Positions 44,688 through 53,028 of a stretch of DNA of 53,028 bases are shown here, one piece after another. Numbering within the stretch: the first letter of the stretch is position 1; every line of letters starts with the position of its first letter. Position numbers and translations under genes: made by a program. The stretch is from Thermomucor indicae-seudaticae (lineage: Eukaryota; Mucoromycota; Mucoromycetes; Mucorales; Lichtheimiaceae), in NCBI GenBank assembly GCA_000787465.1, contig JSYX01000203.1:1-53028 (forward strand). The letters run 5' to 3'. The notes under the pieces are model-generated. The model was given only the letters and a program-made list of their open reading frames with translations. It had not been told where the DNA came from and did not search any database.

Positions 44688-46010
44688 TAATAATATCTTA
44701 CTGTATATAAAATAAATCACATACCCAATGGATCAATATCTCGATGGCTTATGGCGCAAGGTGTGTTACCCGGCTGATCACTTCTTTATAACGTTCATGT
44801 GGCCCTGCACCAAGGTCAAATGGCAAGAAGCCATTTTGCTCACTCTTTTTCTATGGCTCAGATTTTCTGGTATTACTATGTAAACCGAGCATATAGAGCT
44901 TTTAGCATTGCACGATTTTATTGGCAAACCGAGTCGGAATAGTACAAGTGCAAGAGTGTCCCCTCGCTCTTCCAGCGAATACGTTAACGATAAGACGTCG
45001 GCATTGACTTTGCACACTATTACGTAAAAAGTCCATATCCTTGTCAACCAGAATATCGTAATATTGAGACAAGTATAGATGTGATTTTTATGAAATACGT
45101 GCATGCCTCTTTGTAAAAAAACCATGACCGGATGTACACGCGCAACAAGTACTGTATCATTTCACGCATAGATGCAGAGTGAGTGTCTATTACCATAACT
45201 TTGATGAGACAGGCTGCAAAGATCTACAAAAGAATGAGGCCCATCCGCTGGACTCGATCGATAGGCTGCATCTACACAAAATCTCATATTTGTTGGGCAT
45301 GTCTGGAATCGGAAGGAAAACGGCACGTTAGTTAAGAGCCTGAAACGGACCGTACCCGTGTTCCGACTTTCCCATCTTATTGCGCCCCCAAAAAAGGCCA
45401 GACGAGTGCGTGTATGTGTGTGTGCATGGTTCGTAAAAGAGAAGGCAAAAGAATTGTTTGATAGGCAAAAGTTATGTAAACAAATGCAGCCCAGCAGCAG
45501 ATATAACATCCGTCAATGTTTCAACTTTACAATTAGAATTTCCTGAATGATCCAGTGCGCCTGGGAAATTCCGAGTAAAATGCTAATAATGCTCAAGAAA
45601 GAAAAACAATCGTTCTGGAACAATGGATTCCGCTAAGAAAGAGAAACAGGCATGATTGGATTGATGTTGTACCTGGATAGACACTTAGTTTGTACTCAAA
45701 TGCATTAGCATTTTGCCACAAGATGCAGGTTAGAGAGCAACATCACCTGACCGGTCTCAGGTACCTGACCGGAATTTTCGTTCAGTCAGCAAAACCTACT
45801 CCACACTTTTGATATCTTGCAACGTCAGATTGTTAAATTAGGAAATCATGATTTCGCACGCAAAGGCGTCGTAAATTTTTTTTTCATGCAAAAAAACCTT
45901 AATTTTTGCCCTGTATAAAAGGTTTGGCCTTTGTGTGGCAGAGACACGCACACCCATTTTTCCCATTTTTTCCCTCTTTTTTCTCTTCTTTTCTCTCAAC
46001 TTTCCAACAA
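44688..46010. other. Intergenic space before acetyl-CoA synthetase
   Basis: About 1.3 kb. No gene is supported; minus-strand frames at 44778-45125 and 45162-45509 have no domains or linked exons. The last 100 bp hold the ACS core promoter, listed separately. Confidence 0.5.
45914..46005 (+). promoter_or_regulatory. Acetyl-CoA synthetase core promoter
   Basis: TATAAAA at 45914-45920 is followed by a pyrimidine-rich tract (45957-46005, mostly T and C), which ends just before the ATG at 46011. The TATA-plus-CT arrangement is typical of strongly expressed fungal genes. Confidence 0.6.
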
Positions 46011-48296
46011 ATGACTGCGTCTGACCAAGTCGAGACAGTGCACCCTGTGCCCGAAAGGCTATTGAATGGCAATCTGTCAAAGCCCTATGTATCCAGCATG
46101 GAGCAATACAAGGCCATGTGGGAAGAAAGCGTGAATAACCCGGACAAGTTCTTTGGCGACGTAGGCTTTTTATACCCAAATCAGTAACACACACTCTCAC
46201 TCACACACACACCGACGTTTTCGCGTTCTTTTCGTATAAACAGCTTGCCAGAGAACTCTTGAGCTGGGACAAGCCATTCACTATAGTGTCCAGTGGCAGT
46301 CTTGCTGAAGGCGATGTCGCATGGTTTCTAGATGGCTACCTGAATGCCAGTTACAATTGCGTCGACCGACATGCACTGGCTAATCCCGACAAGGTACGTA
46401 CAGACCTCTGAGCACAGCCCACCACACACCACGTCGCACAGATGCAAGTTTGCGCCGCCCCAAAAAACCCAAGAACACGTGGGGGCTCAATTTTTGGTTA
46501 TTCTTTTGCTGATCCACCAAACCTTTTTCTTTTTTGGATCCATACAGGTGGCCATTATTCATGAAGGCGACGAACCGGAGAATGTACGCAGAATCACATA
46601 CCGCGAATTGCTGCAAGAAGTCTGCCGTCTTGCCAACGTCTTGACTTCTTTGGGCGTCCGCAAGGGCGACAACGTCTGTATCTACATGCCCATGATCCCG
46701 GAGGCCGTGTACGCCATGCTGGCCTGCACCCGTATCGGCGCCCTGCACTCGGTTGTGTTCGCTGGCTTCTCTTCGGACTCCCTCCGCGACCGGATTCTGG
46801 ACTGTGGCGCTCGCGTCGTCATGACCGCCGACGAAGGCCGCCGCGGCGGCAAGAACATCGCCACCAAGCGCATTGTGGACGAGGCCCTCAAGGAGTGTGC
46901 TTGTGTCGATCATGTGCTGGTGTGCTGTCGCACTGGGTCTAAGATCCCTTGGACCGCCGGACGCGACAAGTGGTGGCACGAACTGTGTGCGAACGCCCGC
47001 CCGTACTGCCCTCCTGTGAGCGTGAACGCAGAAGACCCGATGTTCCTCTTGTACACCTCTGGCTCGACCGGCACGCCCAAGGGCGTGGTCCACACCACCG
47101 CAGGCTACCTGCTCGGCGCAGCCGCCACCGTCAAATACGTCTTCGATTATCACCCGGAAGCAGGCGATGTCCACGCATGCATGGCCGATATCGGTTGGAT
47201 CACAGGTCACACCTACATCGTCTACGGTCCACTGCTGAACGGCGCTACCACCCTCCTGTTCGAATCCACGCCCACGTACCCGGACCCGTCGCGATTCTGG
47301 CAAGTCGTTCAGAAGCACAAGGTCACCCAGTTCTACACCGCACCCACCGCGATCCGCGCCCTGCGGCGCTTGGGCAACAAGTGGCTCGAAGGCTACGACC
47401 TCTCGAGCCTGCGTGTGATTGCATCCGTCGGTGAGCCCATCAACCCAGAAGCATGGGACTGGTACAACGAACTCGTCGGCAAGAACCAGTGCGCCGTCGT
47501 CGACACTTACTGGCAAACCGAGACCGGCTCGCACATTATCACGCCCTTGCCGGGCTGCACACCGACCAAGCCTGGTTCAGCCACCTTCCCCTTCTTTGGC
47601 ATCAAGCCTGTCATCTTGGACCCGACCACGGGCATTGAACTCAAAGGAAACGACGTCTCGGGCGTTCTGGCCATCGCTCAGCCCTGGCCGTCCATGGCGC
47701 GCTCTGTCTACAATAACCATGGTCGCTACTTGGAGACCTACCTGAAGCCTTACCGCGGCTATTACTTTACCGGCGACGGTGCTTCTCGAGACAAGGATGG
47801 CTACATCTGGATCAGCGGTCGCGTCGATGGTAAGAAGGCGTAATCTCTTTCGTCTCAAGTGGAAAAAAAAGAGAACTAAATGGGGTTTTTCTTGTTAGAT
47901 GTCATTAACGTGTCGGGTCACCGTCTGTCAACTGCCGAAATCGAATCCGCCCTGATCTTGCACGACTCTGTGGCCGAAGCAGCTGTGGTGGGTGGCCACG
48001 ACGACTTGACAGGTCAATGCATCCACGCCTTCTGCACCGTCAAGCCCAACGTCGATGCGTCCGAAGGACTGGAGAAGGAACTGATTCTTCAGGTACGAAA
48101 GGTGATTGGTCCATTTGCCACGCCCAAGCGGATCTACATCTGTGGCGATCTGCCCAAGACTCGGTCGGGCAAGATCATGCGTCGTATCCTTCGCAAGATT
48201 GTCAATAACGAGGCAGACCAGCTGGGTGATATTTCTACTTTGGCCGATCCTAGTGTCGTCCAGGCTCTTATTGACGAAGTCAAGGCGTCCCAGTAA
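46011..48296 (+). CDS. ACS: Acetyl-CoA synthetase (acetate-CoA ligase)
   Basis: Four exons (46011-46160, 46244-46393, 46548-47829, 47899-48296) give about 659 residues, the usual length. The enzyme makes acetyl-CoA from acetate, ATP and CoA through an acetyl-adenylate. The AMP-binding signature [17 protein letters not shown] lies at about residue 268, [17 protein letters not shown] follows, and [19 protein letters not shown] is the A4-A5 region. The hinge is [19 protein letters not shown]. The C-terminal catalytic lysine lies in [13 protein letters not shown] (about residue 616), the site acetylated in other organisms. The third exon is more GC-rich at wobble positions than neighbouring genes, consistent with high expression. 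A long antisense frame through it is a composition artefact. Likely cytosolic/nuclear, as no presequence is seen. Confidence 0.97.
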
Positions 48297-48560
48297 AAAT
48301 ACATCCTCTATCCTGTTAAATCAATCCCACCCCTCCATTTAACCAACTACCGAGTTCTATTACAACTTTACAATAGGCCACTTTATTGATTTGAATTATG
48401 ATGAAATACATGAAAATTGCTCGAACTTGTTCAAATGCATGTGAACTTTATTATGATAATTTAAATGATGTCATCGGGAAAAGGAAACTGGAACTCCATC
48501 TTTTCTCTCGTCAGGTGGTACCCCGCCTTTTTCTCTCTTCTTTCCTCCAGTTCCAACGCC

Positions 48561-49523
48561 ATGTCCAACCCACTCCGAATCTTTGTTCCCGTCAAGCGCG
48601 TCATTGACTTTGGTAAGCTTCTCGCTGAAATACTCTCTATGCGAATGGCGGCGACCTGACACCCCATTGCAAGCTGTCAAGGTCCGAGTCAACGCGACCA
48701 AAACCGATGTGGATCGCAACGTGAAGCACAGCATGAACCCATTCGACGAAATCGCGGTCGAAGAAGCCGTCCGTATCAAAGAAAAGGACCCCAAGACCGA
48801 AGTCGTTGCCATTTCCTGCGGCACCGCCAAGGCCCAAGAGACCTTACGTACGGCTCTGGCCATGGGTGCCGACCGCGCCGTCCATATCGAGGTCAAGGAC
48901 GACAGCACCCTGCAGCCATTAGCAGTCGCCAAGCTGCTCCAGGCATTCGCCAACAAGGAAGAAAAGAAACCCGATCTCTTTATTCTCGGCAAACAGGCCA
49001 TTGACGATGACAGCAACCAGACCGGCCAGATGTTGGCTGGTTTGTTAAACTGGCCTCAGGTTGAATAATGATTTTCCCACGCAATTAGGGTGGGTTCCAA
49101 AGCGCTGACTTTTCTTTTTTTTCAAAGGCAACGTTTGCTTCCAAGGTCGAAATTGAGAACCAGTCGCTCAAGGTGACTCGTGAAATCGATGGTGGTCTGG
49201 AAACCATAAAGACGAAATTGCCTGCGGTCATCACGACCGACTTGCGGTAAGAGGATGAATGTCTCGAGAGAAAGAAAGAGAGAGAGACACTTAGATGAAA
49301 GTGCATTAGCCTGAATGAACCCCGCTATGCTTCGCTGCCCAACATCATGAAGGCGAAAAAGAAACCATTGGTAAAGCTCACACCCGAGGACTTGGGCGTC
49401 GATATCACTCCTCGCCTTCAGACTCTCAAAGTCGAAGAACCACCCAAACGTTCCGGTGGTCGCAAGGTTGCCAATGTTGATGAATTGCTCGATAAGCTCA
49501 AGAACGAGGCCAAGGTCCTGTAA
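48561..49523 (+). CDS. ETFB: Electron transfer flavoprotein beta subunit
   Basis: Four exons (48561-48612, 48674-49059, 49128-49246, 49310-49523) give about 256 residues, the size of human [21 protein letters not shown] starts the protein. [17 protein letters not shown] and [20 protein letters not shown] follow, and then the region [20 protein letters not shown], typical of the beta subunit and its AMP site. [10 protein letters not shown], then [19 protein letters not shown], form the conserved docking segment. With the alpha subunit it passes electrons from acyl-CoA and other matrix dehydrogenases to ETF-QO in mitochondria. No classic cleavable presequence is seen, as in other ETF beta subunits. 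It follows ACS on the same strand after 264 bp. Confidence 0.95.
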
Positions 49524-49734
49524 ACAAAAAAACCATGATCCACCTTCCACTGCCATCTTCCTCATAGAACAAAAACTGGTCTGCGATTACATAATCTCAT
49601 AAACTCGTCTGCTCTGTATCTGTAATCCGTACTTTTTGTTCGCCCTGAGATATAAATGCACACACACACGCATACGGGTTAGGGTTCGATTCTTCCAGTT
49701 GCCCATTCTCCGCTTCCTTTTTTCTTTTTTTCGT

Positions 49735-50751
49735 ATGGAACGCGCGGTGTCTTTGGCTTCAGTGGATACCGTGTACAGCGCTGACTCGACCGAGTTTTGT
49801 CCACTTGCGAATTACCTCGCATGTGGAACCTACCAGCTCACTGAAGAAGAGAGCAACCATGGCCGCGTACGTAAAGGCAGACTGTATCTGTACCGAGTGG
49901 AACAAGACGCGCGATTAGAGCTACAGCAAACGATCGACACGCCGGCGATTCTCGACATGAAGTGGAGTCATGCACTTTTGAACGATCGACCTACGCTGGG
50001 CGTCGTCGATTCGATCGGCGGCCTTGAACTCTATGCGCTTGAAGACGGGGATCTGGTATCCCGAGACCGAGTCCAAGTGACTGCAGAGAACGTCCTGTGC
50101 CTTTCGCTCGACTGGTCGAACCGAAGAGGCGGAGGAGAACGAGTCAAGGTGGCCACGTCGCATTCCAACGGCGCCATTTCCGTGTTGCAGCCGACACAGG
50201 ACGCATGGCGCGTCGTGGACCAGTGGGTGGCTCATGACTTGGAAGCCTGGATCGTCGCATTCGATTACTGGCAGCCTCACGTCGTGTACTCGGGCGCAGA
50301 CGACGCCACGCTCAAAGTCTGGGATTGCCGCCAGCCCTCGCCAGCCGCTGCTACCATGACCAACAGGAGACAGTATACCATGGGCGTCACGGCGATTCAG
50401 TCCTCACCGCACCGAGAACACTGTCTGGCAACGGGCAGTTACGACGAACACATTCATCTGTGGGACACACGGTCGATGCGGTCACCCCTCGCAGAGGCTC
50501 ACACGCCCGGTGGAGGCATCTGGCGCCTCAAGTGGCATCCGAGTCGGTCAGACCGCTTGCTATCAGCATCTATGCATGCTGGCGCTTTTATCATTGACAC
50601 GGCCGACGATAAACTAACCGTGGTGAAAGGCTTCTTGGATCACAAGTCCATGGCCTACGGCGCTGACTGGTCATATCATCATCATCACGACCTGGTTGCC
50701 TCTTGTTCCTTTTATGATCATGTCATGCATCTCTGGGATGGATCAATATAA
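49735..50751 (+). CDS. DPH7: DPH7/WDR85-like WD40 protein (diphthine methyltransferase)
   Basis: A single exon of 338 residues. The N-terminus (SVDTVYSADSTEFCP) and LACGTYQL, RKGRLYLY match the DPH7 family. WD blades include VVYSGADDATLKVWDCR, LATGSYDEHIHLWDTR and LVASCSFYDHVMHLWD, with GGIWRLKWHP between, the signature of DPH7. DPH7 demethylates the methylated diphthine intermediate on eEF2, allowing DPH6 to finish diphthamide. The ATG at 49735 starts MERAVSLASVDTV. The frame is open upstream to 49636, but that part is a pyrimidine-rich leader with CACACACA, so I leave it out. It lies 211 bp after the ETF beta gene on the same strand and is convergent with the MMADHC-like gene, whose 3' end is only 40 bp away. 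Confidence 0.85.
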   Translation: MERAVSLASVDTVYSADSTEFCPLANYLACGTYQLTEEESNHGRVRKGRLYLYRVEQDARLELQQTIDTPAILDMKWSHALLNDRPTLGVVDSIGGLELYALEDGDLVSRDRVQVTAENVLCLSLDWSNRRGGGERVKVATSHSNGAISVLQPTQDAWRVVDQWVAHDLEAWIVAFDYWQPHVVYSGADDATLKVWDCRQPSPAAATMTNRRQYTMGVTAIQSSPHREHCLATGSYDEHIHLWDTRSMRSPLAEAHTPGGGIWRLKWHPSRSDRLLSASMHAGAFIIDTADDKLTVVKGFLDHKSMAYGADWSYHHHHDLVASCSFYDHVMHLWDGSI

Positions 50752-50791
50752 GAAACTATCTACTATTATACTATTCTATATTTGCAGAGTT

Positions 50792-51517
50792 CTAGAGGGT
50801 ATCTTGAACAGTCGATTTCTGTACTTGCTCATCAATCACTTTAACCAAGATGTCTGCAGGTGCCGTCGTAAAGAGCGTGGCAGGGAAAATATGGGCTTTC
50901 CAAGCTGGATGAAGGAGAATATGGCAACAACCGGCGACCTGTACTTCGTAGTGAGCTAATGCTTGAGTGCCTTGCACGTCTGGATAAGGGCTGGGACCCG
51001 CTTCACTGTAGATCTAACCTTAGATCAGTTGAATGAAGGGTGGGGGATCAATCAAAAGAAGAAAACCGTACTTACCGGAAATCCTGATGCTGGATCCGTA
51101 ATATCTGCCCACATGCCAATCGATCTCAATCGATCCACCACTTGTTTTCCCCACTCAACAAACTAATATAACGTTAAAAAACGACGATAGGATTCGCTGC
51201 ATTCAATATAACCTTACCAGCTCTAGCTTTTCTTCACGCTCCTTGTTGATTTCTGGAGAAATGCCGGCGGTGTCATTCTCGCATCGCTGAATGACGGGCA
51301 CAACCAGCAGTTCGCTACGTTGTCGGGCAGTCAGGTGAGGAAAGACGGGCTCGAGTAACTTCAGGAACCGGCTGGCAGGCGAATACGCTGAATATTCAAA
51401 CTCGGATCCTTTATAATGAAATCGAGTCGGTGCAACAGCACATTCCGTCTTTTTGTTGTTGTTGCCGTCGTCCCCGTCGTGGCATTTCTCAGTTGGTGAT
51501 GTTGTCGCAATTGGCAT
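50792..51517 (-). CDS. MMADHC/cblD-like cobalamin-trafficking protein
   Basis: Three exons on the minus strand (51517-51218, 51162-51076, 51013-50792) give about 202 residues. The first has FHYKGSEFEYSAYSP. The second joins LELFVEWGKQVVDRLRSIGM to WADITDPASGFP. The third starts IYSEAGPSPYPDVQGTQAL and has the family core YEVQVAGCCHILLHPAWK, AHIFPATLFTTAPADIL. These match the C-terminal nitroreductase-like domain of MMADHC, which sends vitamin B12 to methionine synthase or to mitochondrial methylmalonyl-CoA mutase. The human protein is longer at the N-terminus (presequence and linker), so a missed 5' exon is possible. The acceptor GGTTAG|ATC was chosen because it alone keeps frame with the strong donor GTAAGT. 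Confidence 0.75.
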
Positions 51518-51730
51518 GTCGTACAGTCAAACAGAGAAAAGATTTGACAGATCTCAGTGTTCAGGTGACTGAGTTTGATGATCCTGAACCCGTTTTCACA
51601 AGGGCAAATGATGCAAATATCATACCTCGTTGAAAGTCTTTAACCGAATAAATATACTTCTTTGTATACAAGTCGAGCAATAGAATATCCATCTATGATA
51701 CATCCAAATTCTTGATACGCTAACGTTCCA

Positions 51731-52878
51731 TCACTTGCGGTAATTGAGCTGTGTAGCTTTCTTCTTGCGATGGTCCATATCACGGCGGCGGCGCCTGCCA
51801 CCCGATTTGGATGTCTGACCATCGCCATCAACAAGGACCTGATCGCTTTCTTGTGCAGATAAACCGGGCGATCTCCTGATAACCCATCATGCCCGTTGGC
51901 AGTTCACGGCTCCCCGTACGAAGCGTCCACACCGTCCTGACGTCCTCTTGCATGCGTGGCAGCAACGAGAAAAAAAAACTTGAACGACAGGCCCTGGCCA
52001 TCTTGCACACGCGCCTTGCGCGCCGTGCTCAGGAACCGGTCAAGGTAACCCTGAAACGTCTCATGCGCTTGCATTTGCATCTGGTACGTCTCCTTCGCCA
52101 TCGACCACCGATACGCAAACGGCTCGAATCGGTGGGTCAACACGTTGCACGCCGTCTTCCAATCATACCCTTTACCCGCCATGTCTCGTTCATACCATGC
52201 ATCATGCGTATCATGCATCGCCAGTGGCAGCCATCTTTCCCACTCCTTATCGACATCAACCACACCGCCAGCTTCAAGTATCCGTTCAAAACGGCGCAAA
52301 AAGTGCTCGCATGACTCGAACACGTCCTTCTTCCCATCCCACACATGGGAATGACGAAGCTGGAATAACGGAATGTCCCGTACAGACAAAGTGGTTGCTA
52401 CTACTACATTGGCAACATGTTTGTCCTTTGTTGTTGTAGTAGTAGTATCTAAACTGCTAGAGCTAGTATTATTATTTGAGGGTAGCTGCTCGGGCAATTC
52501 CCTTGACAGGTTCAGCATGGCTCGAGTATGAGCATTCTCTTCTTCTACCCGATTTGATTTGGGTGTCTGGAGAGATTCATGATCAGTAGTCGTGGTGAGC
52601 TCTTCCTCGTCAATTCGAGCATGAGCATTCTCTTCTACCCGACTTGTTTCGGGTGTTTGGAGAGATTCATGGTCAGCCATGATGAGCTCATTCAGCCTCT
52701 CCTCTTTATAGTTGATCCGCTGCTGCGGAACAACGCGAGCACAGGCATGTCTAGAAACCTGAACATGAGCGTCCGGTTTCATATTATTATCCGTAGCAAG
52801 CAGGTTGCGAGATGGTGGAACAGACACAGCAGTAAGCGAGATTGGAGAAAGAGCAAGTGATGATGAAGGGTTCGACAT
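51731..52878 (-). pseudogene. Retrotransposon Gag-like gene, frameshifted
   Basis: ATG at 52878 opens a frame to a TGA at 51906-51904. Its second half resembles Gag proteins of Ty3-type elements: WDGKKDVFESCEHFLRRFER, DKEWERWLPLAMHDTHDAW, YDWKTACNVLTHRFEP and ETFQGYLDRFLSTARKARV. At a run of nine T on the coding strand (about 51978-51970) the Gag-like sequence moves to another frame (SLLPRMQEDVRTVW, then LPTGMMGYQEIARF). Near 51860 it seems to move again to a basic C-terminus (KSGGRRRRRDMDHRKKK) ending at 51731. The N-terminal half has a tandem duplication (DHESLQTP...RVEE...NAH). No reverse transcriptase or LTR is seen inside the window. It may be a decayed element or a captured Gag gene with sequencing errors. 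Confidence 0.6.
52541..52680 (-). repeat. Tandem duplication within the Gag-like gene
   Basis: Two copies of about 50 bp with a period near 91 bp (about 52541-52588 and 52632-52679). Both contain GGTGT-T-TGGAGAGATTCATG and encode DHESLQTP followed by four residues and RVEE. The copies differ at several positions and by one codon. Confidence 0.75.
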
Positions 52879-53028
52879 TTCTCTCTCTTGCGGAATAATG
52901 TTAGTAACTCAAAGAGAAACCAGACGCAGACGACGAAGCTGAACAAAGAGTACCAAAAACAAAAGTCGAGAGCTCAAACCAGCAAGGGAGAAGGTGTTTA
53001 AATGTGTACACTCTTTCCAGAAAGTAAT
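52879..53028. other. Right-edge 5' flank of the Gag-like gene
   Basis: The 150 bp before the ATG of the Gag-like gene on the minus strand. No LTR end (TG...CA) or primer-binding site is evident within it. The window ends here. Confidence 0.4.

Noticed and set aside
46380..47534. 384-codon open frame antisense to acetyl-CoA synthetase
   Set aside because: It mirrors the GC-rich third-position bias of the ACS exon, has no domain, and its Val/Asp/Gly-rich composition is that of a reverse-strand shadow.
49676..49692. GGTTAGGGTTCGATTC, resembling a telomere repeat or a tRNA T-arm
   Set aside because: It is a single occurrence in the DPH7 leader without a tRNA fold. One TTAGGG unit is not evidence of a telomere.
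1..53028. CRISPR arrays, rRNA operons, bacterial operons or prophage
   Set aside because: No regularly spaced direct repeats, no rRNA sequence, and the gene structure is plainly eukaryotic with spliceosomal introns.

Overview
The window looks like nuclear DNA of an early-diverging filamentous fungus, most likely Mucoromycota (Mucorales-like). The evidence is short introns (mostly 46-85 bp, one of 154 bp), compact intergenic spaces, a full fungal TOR kinase, a SAM-RA-kinase MAPKKK, a decayed Tc1/mariner-IS630 transposase of a kind common in Mucorales, and an MMADHC-like cobalamin-trafficking gene, which ascomycetes and basidiomycetes normally lack. The assignment rests on gene content only. 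There are no rRNA genes, convincing tRNAs, CRISPR arrays or bacterial-style operons.

Left part (1-7.6 kb): a broken mariner-like transposase (806-2220), a DUF1308/C7orf25-type gene (3616-5079, +), a convergent small gene with a Cys/His motif and acidic tail (5537-5807, -), then 1.8 kb without a clear gene but with a 48-bp imperfect palindrome centred on CACGTG. TOR (7633-15650, +) has 16 exons and every expected domain.

Accessory part (15.7-26.9 kb): gene-poor. It holds three diverged tandem copies (A at 18.3-18.9 kb, B at 20.2-20.8 kb, C at 23.4-23.9 kb, all -) of an unrecognised small-protein gene with a hydrophobic N-terminus, a Pro-rich middle and, in copy C, a coiled coil. The copies share a roughly 50-bp upstream block that is better conserved than the coding DNA. 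Copy B has lost its start and its splice sites. Two short GC-rich inverted repeats (possible hAT-type MITEs) and a possible 47-aa gene lie nearby.

Right part (26.9-53 kb): gene-dense. In order: secreted GDSL/SGNH esterase (+), Pumilio RNA-binding protein (+), Ste11/Byr2-type MAPKKK (-), mitochondrial PPR protein (-), a 59-aa basic protein (-), 2.9 kb with decayed coding remnants, F-box/WD40 protein (+), acetyl-CoA synthetase (+), ETF beta subunit (+), DPH7/WDR85-like WD40 protein (+), MMADHC/cblD-like protein (-), and a frameshifted retrotransposon Gag-like gene (-) at the right edge.

The genes are not one pathway. Themes include growth signalling (TOR, MAPKKK), post-transcriptional control (Pumilio, PPR, diphthamide) and acetate, fatty-acid and propionate-linked mitochondrial metabolism (ACS, ETF, MMADHC). 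Unusual features worth testing are the tandem small-gene array with its cis block, four GC-AG introns in two adjacent genes, and several single-base frameshifts sitting exactly in homopolymers. Exon boundaries were read by hand from splice sites, frame continuity and family conservation; no transcript data were available.
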